A stretch of DNA of 64,000 bases from Laguncularia racemosa (GCA_037954665.1 JBBMOL010000092.1:1922001-1986000); one strand, 5' to 3'. Shown: positions 50,195-62,132, counted from the first letter of the stretch. Numbers and translations: made by a program. The notes: generated from the sequence alone by a model not told the origin.

Positions 50195-52083
50195 AGTAGC
50201 ATGTAGGTTGAAGGGAGGAGCCTCTGCTTGGTGGGAGAGGTTATAAAATAGAACGCAAAGATAGGGTAGATAACCTGTACAAACGTGGTTCTATATGAAA
50301 GAATTGTTACAAAGAGACTTCTTGCCACCTGATTATGAACAGATCCTTTTTCAGCAGTATCAGCGGTGTCGCTAGGGGTAGAGGACTGTTACTGAATACA
50401 CTGCAAAATTTATGCAGTTGGCGAAGAGGAATGACCTAAAGGAAAGTGAAGGCCAACAGGTAGCAAGATATGTGGATGGTCTAAAGTTACAGATTAGGGA
50501 TAAGATTGGGGTTACGATGTTGAGGAATTTGAATGAAGCAAAAAATATGGCTCTTAGGGCTAAATTATTGTTGCAAGAGCAGAATAACAAATTCACAAGT
50601 GGTAGAAAAGGGTATGGTGTTGAGGCTACTAGTAGTAGTAGAGCGGTAGCTAAGAAAACAAAAAGGTGCTATGGGGAAGCTTGGAAAGGATAGTGAGAAG
50701 AAGAGTGATAAGGCATATGGCAAAAGACCTTTTGAGTCTAAAGGAACCTAAAGGCAGAACAATCCATATGCCAAGCCTATCCTGGGTAAGTGCTATCGCT
50801 GTAATCAACCAAGGCACAGGTCTAATGAATGTCCTAATAGGAAGAGTGTGAACATTGTGGAAAGGGATGGGGAGGAAGAGATTTATTGTGAACCTAATGG
50901 AGAGGATGAATATTATGAAGAGGGTGATGAGGAAGTTGAGCGGACTTATGTTATTAGAAGATTGATGTTGATGCCTAAGCAAGAAGAGAACACCTAAAGA
51001 CACTAGTTGTTTCATACTAAGTGTATTATTAGGTGGAGAGTATTTGATTTAATTGTTGATAGTGGGAGCTATGAGAACATTATTAGGTGTGAGGTTGTTA
51101 ACCAGCTGCAGTTGCCAATAGAGAAGCATCCAAATCCTCAAACTATTAGGTGGATTAAAGCTATTGAGAGGATAGAGGTGAAGGAGAGGTGTAGAGTGCC
51201 ATTTTCCATAGGCAAATATTAAGATGATGTCTACTATGACATTGTAGATATGTATGCATGTCACTTATTGTTTGGGAGACCCTGATAGTATGATGTGAAT
51301 GCTCAACACGCAAAGAAGGAAAATGTGTACAAGTTAGAGAAAGGGGATGTGAAATATACTTTGTTGCCTTTAAAGGTTGAGAATCGCTCCAAAGCCTACA
51401 AAATAGAGGAGATCTTAACAATCACTCAGTATGAGAAAGAGTTGGTAAAAGATTTGAAGGAGTCTAGAGTTGTACATGCTCTTATAGTGAAGAATGTTGT
51501 GGATGAGGAACGTAGTGTTAATGTTGCAAAGGGGGTAAAAGAGATGCTAGAGGAGTTTAAGGAGGTGATGCTAGATGATTTACTAGAGGGACTACCACCC
51601 TTAACAGACATTTAGCATTAGATTGATTTAGTGCCTAGGGCAAGTTTTCCTAACTTGCCACATTACAGAATGAGTCCCAAGGAGATTGAGATTTTGCAGG
51701 GGAAGGTTTAGGAGTTGTTAAATAAAGGGTTTATTAGAGATAGTATAAGTCCATGTGTTGTACCTGTGTTATTGATCCCAAAGAAGGATGGTAGCTGAAG
51801 GATGTGTGTTGATAGTAGAGCTATCAACAAGATCACTATTGGGTATAAATTCCCAATACCTTGCCTATAAGACATGTTAGATAAGTTGAGTGGGGTTGTG
51901 GTATTTTCTAAGGTAGATTTGAGGAGTGGTTATCACTAAATTAGAATCAGGCTTGGAGATGAGTGGAAAGTAGCATTCAAGAAGAAGGAGGGGTTGTATG
52001 AATGGTTAGTGATGCCTTTTGGCCTTAACAATTCACCCAGCACTTTCATGCGTGTCATGAATCAAGTATTAAAACCCGTTAGT

Positions 52084-52613
52084 AGATACGACGATTTTTC
52101 CTAGTATTGGTGTCGCTCGAATCTAACCAATTGTTTAAGTTTTAAATTTATAACCAACAAAATCTACTATCGAAGTCCTTTAAAAATAAAATAACACATC
52201 TATTTATAGTTCTCACGAAAACAGGGTTCAGCACATGTGTTAGTACAGCCATGCTCGAAGCCGTGTTGACTTCGGAACACATTATTTTTCACTGCCCAGT
52301 TCAGCACGACCTCTAACATGGCCGTGCTAGGGGCAAGGCTGAAAAAAAATTAGTTACTAGTCATTTTTTTTCATCCAACACTGGTGTCTGCATGGGTTGT
52401 GCTAAACTGAAAATCAATTTTCTTCATTTTTCGCCAAATTTCACCTCGCCTTTACTCATGTCATCCTTAAACCTTTCTTTTGTCTCCATTGATGCCTGAA
52501 ATTAAAATTTAATCATATAAGTATCCTTTTCTTCACAAATTACATGAAATCCATATAAAATCATAAATAATAAGCACTAGAATTAAGGGCCTTCTGACAC
52601 TTATCGCCCATCA
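52084..52613 (-). mobile_element. 530-bp insertion (solo LTR-like) in the gypsy RT domain
   Basis: The RT reading stops at ...NQVLKP before this segment and resumes at FVVVYFD after it. TTAGT flanks both sides (52079-52083 and 52614-52618). On the minus strand it starts TGATGGGCGATAAG and ends AAAATCGTCGTATCT, with a TATA-like CTATAAATAG near 52200-52210, so a short solo LTR is likely. It lacks a canonical CA end, so the class is not certain. Confidence 0.6.
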
Positions 52614-54737
52614 TTAGTTGCTTTGTAGTAGTCTACTTTGACAATATATTAATCTATAGCAAATCTGAAGATGAGCATGTCAAACATTTGAGGAGTGTTT
52701 TGGTTATGTTGAAACAAAATAAATTATATGCTAATCTAAAGAAGTGTATTTTTATGTCAAAGAGATTATTGTTTCCAGGGTTTATGGTTAGTAATGAAGG
52801 GATCATGATTGATGATGAGAAGGTGAGGGCTATCAGGAAATGACCTATTCCCAAAACTGTGATTGAGCTTAGGAGTTTTCTAGGGTTAGCTAGTTTCTAC
52901 AGGTAATTCATCAAACACTTTAACACAATTGCTGCTCCATTAACTGAGTGTCTAAAGAAGGGGAAGTTTCAATGGAGGGAAGAGGCTGAAACTAGTTTTA
53001 CAGTGCTGAAAGAGAAGCTATGTAGTGCTCCTATATTAGCACTACCTAATTTTGACAAATTGTTTGAGGTTGATTATGATGCCAGTGAAGTAAGAATTGG
53101 GGTTGTGTTATCCCAAGAGAAGAGACTAGTAGTTTTCTATAGTGAGAAGTTGTGTGAGGCTAGGAGGAGCTGGTCAACTTATTACAAGGAGTTCTATTCT
53201 ATGGTGGGAGCTCTAAGAGTGTGGGAACATTACTTAGTAGGGAAGAAGTTTATCTTATATTTAGACTGTAGAGCTTTGAAACATTTGAGTAACCAGACTA
53301 GGATTAGTAAGGATATGCATGCTAAGTGGATTTAATTCTTGCAGAGATTTCCTTTTAGATTGGTGTATAAATCTAGGGTACAAAATAAGGTAGTTGATGC
53401 CTTAAGCAGAAGGGTTGATTTGCGAATTACCATGAGCATTGAAGTTGTAGGTTTTGAGAGGCTAAAGGAATTGTATGAGGGAGATGATGATTTTGGTGAT
53501 ATGTGGAGGAAGTGTATTACCAAAGAACCTTGTGATGATTATTATATCCTTAAGGGGTATATGATGAAGGGTAATCAACTATGTATTCCTAAGTCCTCTC
53601 TGAAGGAGAAATTGATTAGAGACATACATGAAGGAGGATTGACAGGACACTTGGGTAGAGATAAAACCATTGCAATAGTGGCTGACAAGTACTATTGGCC
53701 TCAATTGAGGAGGGACGTCACTAGGATTGTGCAGAGGTGTTATATTTGCCAAACATCCAAGGGATAATCTCAAAATAGTGGGTTGTACACACCATTACCA
53801 ATACCTGAGAATATGTGGGAAGACCTATTCATGGACTTTGTATTGGGTTTGCCTCGTACCCAACGAGGTGCTGATTCAATATTTGTTGTTGTTGTCAGGT
53901 TTTTCAAGATGGCTTACTTTATTCCTTGTAGGAAGACTATAGATGCTTAAGCTATTGTTAGATTGTTTTTCAAGGAAGTTGTCAAATTAGATGGAGCTTC
54001 TAAGTCCATCACATCTAACAGGGATAGCAAATTCCTTAGTTACTTTGGAAGACGCTATGGTATATGTTCGACTCATCATTGAACTTCAGTAGTACGACTC
54101 ACCCTCAGACTGATGAGCAAATGGAGGTGACCAATAGGACTCTCGGGAATTTGATCAAGAGTATTTTTGGCGAGAAGCCAAGGCAGTAGGATTAGGCTTT
54201 AGCACAAGCTAAGTTTGCTTACAATAGTTTTGTCCATAGAACTACAAGGAGATCTCCATTCTCAATAGTCTATACCAAGACATCACAACAAGCATTAGAT
54301 TTGATGAAGTTACCTAAGGGAGTTGGGTTCCGTACGTCTGCTAAGAATATGGCAGAGCAGTGTTAGGGTATCACAAATGAAGTTAGAGGGAAGATTGACA
54401 AGGCCAATGCAAAGTACAAGGAAGCTACAAACAAACACAGGAAGAAGCAAGTGTTTGAAGTCGAGGATTAGGTGATGGTCTTTCTGAGGAAAGAACGGTT
54501 TCCAATGGGTCAATATAACAAGTTGCAGCCAAAGAAGTATGGTCCTTATGAGATTATGAGAAAGATCAATGATAATGCATATGTGGTTGGACTTCCTGAT
54601 AGCATGAACATCTCCAAGACATTCAATGTTGCCAATTTATTTCCCTTCCATCCAAATGATTATCCTTTATATCCAAATGATTATCCTTTATATCCAGATG
54701 AGAACTCAAGGTCGAGTTCTTTGCAAGTAGGAGAGAA

Positions 54738-55098
54738 TAATGCGGAGCAGCATGTTTCACTGGCCAAAGCCAGCTCCAAAGTCGGCAACGTAAGACACCA
54801 AAGTTGCTGGCCTTGAAACTTAGGTTGCCGGCTTTGAAATTTAGGCCACCGACCTTCTTTTCCCTAAACTGTCAGCTTACATACTAGCCTTTATTCCACA
54901 CGATGTTATGTCTTGTTGGCTTTTTTCCAAGACTATTATATATGTTTCTTTTAGGTTTTTGAAGATGAACTTATCACATACTTTTGAACCCTAATTTTGA
55001 GATTAATCTCTCTAAAAGTTGTGACATTTTTGCATCTTTGTGTTTGTGAAATCAATCGGTGAATTGTTTTCTATTCTCTACGCTTTCACGCTGCATCA
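54738..55098 (+). repeat. 3' LTR of the gypsy element
   Basis: A 361-bp partner of 47242-47602. It is preceded by the purine-rich AGGAGAGAA (54729-54737), the likely polypurine tract. Confidence 0.9.
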
Positions 55099-55773
55099 GA
55101 CCGAAAATACCTAAGATGACACCACTCTTAGCAAACTTGAAACCTGCATTGTCATCTGAACATCCAAATATTACACCCGAAAAGTGATCAGAATAAGGAG
55201 TGACCGGTGGGAGTGTGACCAATTCCATACCAACAACACCCTTAGTAGAGGATCCATCACTATACTAAATGCTGTAAATACATCATCATTGACACAATCG
55301 AAAACCCGATTTTCGACGCTGCATATAGGATCATCACAGGTAACTTTCTGAAAACTGCTAGAGTTAGTCCTACTGTATAAAGGGCCTTTCTGGGGATAAC
55401 AATTGTTACATGGCTAGCCCTGTGTCCAAATCAGACCACTACCAGAATTCAAAAGAAGTTGCAATTGAACAGATGGAGTTCCAATAGTAAATTGAATCGT
55501 AAAATAAAAGTTGTCCCTAAAGACAGGGAAATAGAAATCAGGCTGCACCACTGCATCAGAAGACAACAATTGTTCAAGATATCGGCCTCTAGAATCTGAA
55601 ATTTTGATCAAATTTTCGATCCTCTCGAGCTCGGTGAGATTGCCAGGATACAGAGGTGATTCAGGTAAATCTCTAGGAATTAACTTAAAGCTTAACCCAG
55701 AGAGGCTTGATGCAATGCCATGGACAGCTTGGTATTGTGGACCAAGAAAGAGAAAAAGAAAAGTTGAGAACAT

Positions 55774-56990
55774 AATTTAGATTATGACCAATCTAATTGT
55801 GATATGAAATATGATATAGTTTGCTATGTATATATACTTAGAAAATAGTAGAATCCGTTTTCGGCCTGCGAAAATTTACCTTGTTTTACAGAACAATTTC
55901 GAGAAAACTCTGAATTTTTTGCTAGAATTTGAATAATATACCTTATACTTGTATTCTTCTTTTTCGGTCTTGAATAAAAACTTACTATAATCTTCCCAAA
56001 TATGTTGAAAGAAAAGATTACTATCCATAAATACTTTCATTTGATGGCTGCATGTGGGATCGCCAAAAAAGTGCAGAAATGGTAATTTTACTCTAAACTT
56101 TGTAACTTTGTATTACTTTATAAATTTACAGAAGTTTTCTATTTTTAAGAAATTAATTTACTACAATAACCCAACTGAAATTAACGAAAATAATGACCAT
56201 TAAGTATAAATACTAATTGGAAAGGGAAAAAAAAGGGGAGAAGAAGAATGAGATGACTCAACAATGATCTTAGTAGAGATACAATCAAAATAGATCTTAT
56301 TAAACTCAAATCTGCCCTTATGGAATTTAATGCATTCTAAAATCATATGAAAACCCTATAAAATTTTTTCTTCAATTACAAAAACCTACCTCTATAGGGT
56401 TTATCGTCTTCTAGAACTTTATAAAAACCTTATAGGATTTTTTCTCTTATGCAGATAATTTTTTGAGTCAAAATTGTGACATGGAAGTAGTTAAAGACTC
56501 TAATTTAACCTAATCTTAATCTACTTAATCAAATATAATAGTAAGACACATAAATATAGCATCACCTTACTTTATTTTTTATTTGTAGACAAGCCAAAGT
56601 TCGAGTTTCAAAAAGGAAGATCTTGCTAAGTTGAATTGTAAAGATTGTCACATTGACCTTTTCGAAAACTAGGGATACTTTACTTAGTAATGCCAAAAAA
56701 AAAAAAAAAAGGATTGTACGAAGACTAATAATACTCTAAATTTTGAGATTAAAAAAAAAAAAAAGACAATCTTCCTCTTTGAGTTTGAGGATTCTAATAA
56801 TAAATAAATAATAAAGATTATATTAGATTAAATCTAATACTAAATTTAATATATATAAATCTAAATAGAATAAGAAGAATAGAATAAATAGAAATAAATA
56901 TGGACAATCAAAATAAATGAATATCCATTTCGAATGTTTCAAATTAAAAATAAATAAAATAAATTCTTTGTTTCTTGACGTGAGCAAGGA
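55774..56990. other. 5' flank of the split protease; intergenic
   Basis: A TATA-like TATATA lies near 55830 on the minus strand. The rest is AT-rich with short inverted phrases around CCTATA and TATAGG. From about 56850, sequences such as AATAAATGAATATCCATTT may be decayed plastid spacer joined to the trnV remnant, but that edge is uncertain. Confidence 0.4.
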
Positions 56991-57062
56991 AGGAATATAA
57001 CTCAACAATAAAGTGTCACATTGACGTGGTGGAAGTCATTAGTTCAAGCTTAATTATCTCTA
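56991..57062 (+). pseudogene. trnV-GAC: plastid trnV-GAC remnant
   Basis: 72 bases aligning with plastid tRNA-Val(GAC). The anticodon region TTGACGTG is kept, but the D arm (CTCAACAATAAAG) and T arm (AGTTCAAGCTT) carry changes that break pairs. It is not expected to function. Confidence 0.82.
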
Positions 57063-57289
57063 AAATCATTGCAAGTTTTTCTATTTTGACTTACTCCCCC
57101 ACCATGACTGAATGAGAATGGATAAGAGGTTTGTGGTATTGACGCAAGGGGGGAGGTATGGTCATATTTCTAGAAGTGAACTCTAGGTGAATATGAATCG
57201 CATGGATAAAAGTTATCCCTTGGAATAAAAGACTAGTTCGAATCCTCCTAGTTTAAAAACAAGGAAGCGATCAGTAATGCAACAATGAA

Positions 57290-57372
57290 TCTCATGAAGA
57301 GTTCGATCCAGACTCAAGATGAATGCTAGCAACATGCTTAACACATGCAAGTGGGATGGGAAGTGGTGTTTA
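57290..57372 (+). pseudogene. rrn16: plastid 16S rRNA 5' fragment
   Basis: It starts TCTCATGAAGAGTTCGATCC, as plastid 16S rRNA does, and continues through ATGCTTAACACATGCAAGT and GGGAAGTGGTGTTT before similarity ends. Only about 5% of the gene is present. Confidence 0.88.
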
Positions 57373-58650
57373 TTGATTACATACAATACCATATTATATT
57401 TTGTTTTTCATTCTATGAGCTAGTGTAAGCATATTTTGAAAAGATTTTAAAACAAATATTCGATATCACATTTCACAATCAAATCAGTCATAATAAACCA
57501 TCAATTCCTACTCTCTTACAAAACAAAATATCAATGGTTGTTGCATTATAATAGATGAAATTTGAAAACTAAATGTGTTGTACAATGTAAAACTAGTGTA
57601 AGGCATTAAATTAAGAGTAAATATTATTATTGATATTTTTTTTTATCAAGTTAGGTTTCCTATTGAGTATTTTTGTAGTCTCAAAATCCTACCTTGAACA
57701 CTATAGGGTTTTGAATCATATCTCAAAACTTGATAAAAACCATATAAGATAACAACCTATAAGGTATTTATAGAGTTGGATGGATCAAGTATCCTATAAC
57801 AACTTACCCGCTTGTAACCTTAGACCTTGGAGATACTTTAGCTTATCTTATAAATTTAAAATATTTTATATATATTATAATATTCTATATTTAATTACAT
57901 TTGATGTGATCATAATATTATTGTATGCCCTTGTTTTTTTGGCCAACTAGTGAGTACATCAATTTTTAAACTTTAAATATTGAGATACCCTTTTTAACAT
58001 AAAACATTAAGGTGCAAAATAATAAGAAGATGCACGGAAGTTAAAAGTTGAATTACTTATACCAATAATGGTATAAAAATAAACATATAACCAAATTTGT
58101 TTAAAACCATGATATAAAAATCTATAGGATATGTATTATAGTTTAGAATTTTGTTTATTGTACATGAATGAAAGTACTTATTTAGGACCTGTTTGTATTT
58201 TTTTTTTTGTCTATATTTTATCTATATTTGATTTGAAATTGGTTTAAAACTTAACATTTGGAAAACTATTTTATTTAAATTTTATCTTAGTAATTATGAT
58301 AAAAATGGTAATTGAAAAATAAAAGTTTATGTACTCTTGCAAAAAAAGGATTTAAAGAATATATTTTATACATTGAAAAATAAGATATTAGTTGATATTT
58401 TTGTAAAAATGAATAAAGTAATATATAAATAAATCCAAATTTTTATAGATATGTTAGATATTTAATTTTTTAAGGAAGATAGATATGTACTTTTATTTTT
58501 ATCATTTTAGTATCTTATTCTTACCAAATATACATATTCAAACAAACACAAACACTAAATAGACGGAAAAAAGATGAGCCAAATGGTCCCTTAATTTTGA
58601 TAAGCACGACAGAGCAGAGCACGGGATTTCAATCTAGCTCAAAACAACAA
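57373..58650. other. intergenic, no gene seen
   Basis: AT-rich spacer between the plastid insertion and the second protease remnant. No coding signal. Confidence 0.5.
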
Positions 58651-58689
58651 AATTCTGAAGTAGAATGAAGAGCATGAACATCATTGATG

Positions 58690-59331
58690 AAGGACAATTC
58701 TCAGGAGCAAATTTGAGAGCACCAGGTTGTCCCTCTAAATCATAAATAATTCACGTATCCAGTTGATGCAATGCTCCGAGGCTGCTTATTCGTGATCCTG
58801 GAAGCAATGCCACACAAAAGTAGTTCTGATCCGTCTTGTAGAAATTAACATACTTCGGATCCACAACATGATCAGCTCCATCAAAATGATAAGTCACTGA
58901 TGCAAAATTGTTGAACCCTGGTGGGTACATGTAACGGAGATGAAATCCATGCACAGCTTTTGTCAATCTTGTCAGCTTGAGACCATTATAGGATCTTTGC
59001 CACCATAACCGCCCTGTAAGTGTTGCGTCCTGTAGTATTTTGATCAAGATGGCTGATTATAACCCCTGAATCAATATGATGAATCCACCAGCACTCAGCA
59101 CCACCTCTGCTGAAAACTGCAAGGGTTAGTCCTATTGTGAAAGGAGCCTTTTTGTGGATTACAATTCTTACATGGCTGGCACTGTGTCCAAGTCAAATTA
59201 CTACCAGAATCCAAAAGAAGGTACAATTTAACATATGTAGCTCCAATTGTAAATTGAATCATACGATAAAAGTTGTCCCTAGACACAGGGAAATAGAAAT
59301 TAGGCAGCACCATTGCATCAGAGAACAACAT
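58690..59331 (-). pseudogene. A1 aspartic protease paralogue, truncated and internally deleted
   Basis: The first part (59331-59095) has LPNFYFPVSRDNFY and an intact first active-site motif LLLDSGSNLTWTQCQPCKNC. It then jumps without the rest of the N-lobe to the second-lobe motif HIDSGVIISHLDQN near 59050 and to the C-terminal half (GFNNFASVTYHFDGADHVV, 59047-58690). The 5' end, with signal peptide and propeptide, is missing. Stops and frame changes are present. It matches the split protease at 46547-55773 along its whole length. The two are a tandem pair on the same strand, both dead. Confidence 0.85.
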
Positions 59332-59573
59332 GATCTCTGCAGAATGCTTAAATGAAAGATAGTCGGATGCATTGCAGAATCAGCTCATCATGATGCAAAT
59401 AACACAGCCAAGTAATAAAGGATCCTTCAATAAGAAGATCTACTTCCGTCATTCAGCTGAAGTTAGGTAGAATATGAGAAATTACTCAAACAATCAAATG
59501 TGTAACCTGTGCAAAAGTATGAGCCTAAGTTTGAAAATCTCAGAAAACAATTGCTAAATTCTTATAGGTAGGC

Positions 59574-61009
59574 CTAATCCATTCCCTCAAAGCCTGGAGC
59601 AAACCATCCCAATTGATCAATAATTCTCTTCAATCTTTCCTCTTGTCCTTTGGAATCTCCCAGAGCAGTTGTGAAGGGGTAAACATAAGTTACTTTGGTA
59701 GCCATGCACCTATAAGAAACCACGTCCCCCTTGACCAAGAACTCTAGGACGTCTCTGTTGAATCCTCCATCAACCTCGGCTTGCAAATAGTGCCCTGTTA
59801 GGATTTCTTGGATTAATTACAGCATTGGATGGATTTTCTTGCAAGAAACTAAATGGCAAGCACTTTTTTTTTCTTTTTAATCTTCAATTTTGAGCACGCC
59901 CTCTTACAATGACATATTGGTGCTTCTGATCAAATCCATTATAAGGAACATCCACATGTTATTATACAGTGTAAGCTGCTCCTCCAGCTAAGCTTTCTGT
60001 CACTGGAGAGCATTTAACACCTAAGACATTAGGGACAGTACATAGAAAAATTGGACCTATGTGGATCTTGTTTTCCTATGTGTCAAAACAATTAATGGAA
60101 GACGAATCTAATTATGCATTCAACCAGTCCTACCCTTTTTCATTTTTTATTTTTTTTGGCCACCAATGAATTCAAACTTGCTATTTGAAAAGTTTTAATT
60201 ACATAGAATTAAGACACTTTACTAAAAGAATGTAATAAAAGTTTGAGCATTGTAGCAAGCAACGGTGGAAATGCATATTTTACGGTTTGGAAAGCAAAGT
60301 TAGTGGAATTACCAAAAGGGGTATCTTGGGAGACCAGAATCTTGGGATTTTTCTGGGTTGTAAGGACTGCTTCTTTCAATTGCTGTGAAAAGGAAAACAA
60401 GTCCCTCTGAATAACACAACTACAAGAAGCGAAATGAAATAAAATGAAATGCAGACGAATTCAAGAACCTGAAGGACATAATCCTGGCCCTTGGAAGTAA
60501 TATCAGGAGGAACAGACCAAGGAAAGGCGAAAGATGAGGATTTAGGGTTGCTGGAGACACAACCAGGGTTGGTGGATGGGCAAGGCCTGATCTTCCTGCA
60601 ATCATAATACTAAGACGACTCATGGATATATTCAGCGTGCTATTGTTTGTTAAGAAATTAGAAGAAGACAGACAGACAAACAGACATACCCATCTTGGAC
60701 ACCTAAAGGCAAATCCTTGGATTGAGAGAAAGGAGTAGTGGGGCTGATGGCATTTTTGGGAGGTGACTGAGAAGTGAGAGAAGGAATGGCAAGTGAAGGT
60801 AACGGAGTAGTATTGAGTGTGAGTGTAAGAGATAGCAATCCTATGCTTAAGGAGGACATGAGGAGGTTTGGGAGATTAGTGAAAGTGGATTTGAGAATGG
60901 GTGGTGTCTGGATTCGTTTTGTTGACGACGGAGATGATGAGGATGAGGAACGTGGAAGTGGAACCAGCCGCAGCCGGTGCGAGTGGGAGAGGAGAATACT
61001 CATGGTCAT
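59574..61009 (-). CDS. DUF1499 family protein, probably chloroplast
   Basis: Four exons join in frame with GT/AG borders: 61009-60690, 60595-60469, 60382-60313 and 59794-59574, giving 245 residues. Residues 1 to about 45 are rich in Ser, Pro, Thr and Arg, like a transit peptide. About 46-75 is a hydrophobic stretch ending PLPSLAIPS, which could be a thylakoid lumen signal. The DUF1499 region follows: RPCPSTNPGCVSS, FAFPWSVPP, LTTQKNPKILVSQDTP, HYLQAEVDGGF, DVLEFLVKGDVVSYR and the C-terminal QEERLKRIIDQLGW. The molecular function of plant DUF1499 proteins is not known to me. A second ATG two codons in (61003) is also possible. No defects are seen. It lies next to the dead protease pair, with no sign of a functional link. 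Confidence 0.9.
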
Positions 61010-62132
61010 TTCTCCTGGCTTTGCTTACTTCTTCCTATAATCCTAACCACTCCTTTCTCTTCCACTCTTAGTACCTGTCGGACCAGAGGAGTTTCCCGTC
61101 TATATATATATATATAATCTTTATTATAAAATTAAATCTATAATAATATAAAAGCAAATTAAATATAAATTAGACAATCACCTAAACGACCATTCAAATG
61201 AAGTCTAACACTGCGCTTGGGACGAGGGAATGGAGAAGGAATGACCGGAGACAAAAGAAATTTGGGGGTAAATGTTTTCGCTCTATTATTTTATCATAAT
61301 GGAAAATAATTTCTTCAATAATATAAAAGGATAAACAAATTAATTAATCGATTAATAATAATTTGTACTTTAAAAATAATAATAACATCGTTATTATAAT
61401 AATGATAACAAAAGAGAATAATTAATTATCATTTTATTATCTAAGTGAGTATAAGTTCCTATATTGTATCTATTGATACTGTTATATTAAAGTTACATAC
61501 TTAAATATTGCTTTAAAAAAATACATAAATATTATATCCGTAAAACATATTCTTAAAATAAGTTATAAAGATGCGGATCATGTATGCGACTTTAGGATAC
61601 TGAAAAATTTCAGGCTAAAGGTACAAATCCAAGATGTGCCTTAGTACAATTTTTTTTTTTAACCCTAGGAATCTGTTACTGCAAACCTATAAAATTATGT
61701 TTACAAACCTATAAAATTATTGTAAAAGTATGTCTGCAAACCTAAAAGTAATACAATAAATTTACACAGTAATATATAGAAAAAAAAATCACCAATACTT
61801 TCAAATATAAACACAAATCATCAATTCTGTTTATTTGTTTACATTTCAATCTTTGAATTTCCTCTGTAAACTTCACTTTGCAAATTTTTGTTTTCACAAT
61901 TTGTATTTTACGTAAGTTTTAGTCTACTCAAATATGTGTGTGAAAATTTTTTCATCAAGATATCAGTATGTTTTCTTAAGAAAAAATTTATTTTTATTGT
62001 TGTTATAGTACTTTAGATAAATGCAAAAAAAAAAAGACATGTAAATATATATACTACGTAAATTTTATTAAAATAATAGTTATTGTTAATTAACTATTAA
62101 TTAGTAATTAATTAATTATTAATATATGATTA
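61010..62132. other. upstream region of the DUF1499 gene; AT-rich spacer
   Basis: TATATA repeats at 61100-61118 lie about 95 bp upstream of the ATG and could include its TATA box. Beyond that the sequence is AT-rich, with short repeated AAACCTATAAAATTAT phrases near 61684-61720. Confidence 0.45.

Larger units (their letters stand above)
47640..54716 (+). pseudogene. gypsy gag-pol remnant
   Basis: Domains occur in the usual order. Gag is at about 47950-48179, continuing at 50200-50640. A CCHC zinc knuckle (CYRCNQPRHRSNEC) lies near 50791-50835. The protease has a DSGS motif near 51058. Reverse transcriptase spans about 51640-52900, with VYFDN in place of the usual YxDD box. RNase H is at about 53003-53400. 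The integrase HHCC zinc region (GHLGRDKT, then CYIC) is at about 53650-53760, followed by the integrase core to about 54300. The C-terminus ends with SLQVGEN near 54720, and I see no clear chromodomain. A 24-bp unit coding NDYPLYP is duplicated at about 54654-54700. Many stops and frameshifts are present, so it is not functional. Confidence 0.88.
47242..55098 (+). mobile_element. Ty3/gypsy LTR retrotransposon inserted in the protease gene
   Basis: Two 361-bp LTRs bound a degraded gag-pol. The target duplication GACCG is present on both sides (47237-47241 and 55099-55103). The inferred original ends are TGATGC...GCATCA; each copy has lost one terminal base to a C/T or G/A change (CGATGC, TAATGC). 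The element is 7857 bp, of which about 2.5 kb is two later insertions (48180-50194 and 52084-52613). It lies opposite in strand to the host gene. Confidence 0.93.
46547..55773 (-). pseudogene. A1-family aspartic protease (nepenthesin-type), split by a retrotransposon
   Basis: Plant nepenthesin-type proteases are secreted or vacuolar enzymes with two Asp-containing lobes. The N-terminal part (55773-55104) has a signal-like start, the FTIQFTIGTP strand and the first active-site region. There the catalytic Asp is Asn (LLLNSGSGLIWTQ), and a TAG stop follows at the usual WTQCQPC site. The reading resumes across the 7.9-kb Ty3/gypsy insertion. Ignoring it and one copy of the 5-bp duplication, ...GVILGIFG continues directly as LSLAPTSWIAQL at 47236. 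The C-terminal part (47236-46547) has the second-lobe motif DSSDSGIPISRL and the usual C-terminal strand ending AENCAGG. A frameshift lies near 46965-46985. At least four separate defects make it dead. Confidence 0.88.
56991..57372 (+). other. plastid DNA insertion (NUPT): trnV-GAC to the start of rrn16
   Basis: The order and sequence follow the plastid inverted-repeat region. A trnV-GAC copy comes first, then the spacer containing TGAATGAGAATGGATAAGAGG, GCGAATATGAA-like and GGATAAAAGTTATCCCTTGGAAT-like phrases that hold the rrn16 promoter. The first ~80 bases of 16S rRNA follow. Many C/T and G/A changes show long residence in the nucleus. Similarity stops after AAGTGGTGTTT near 57371. The left limit may extend to about 56850. 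Confidence 0.85.
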
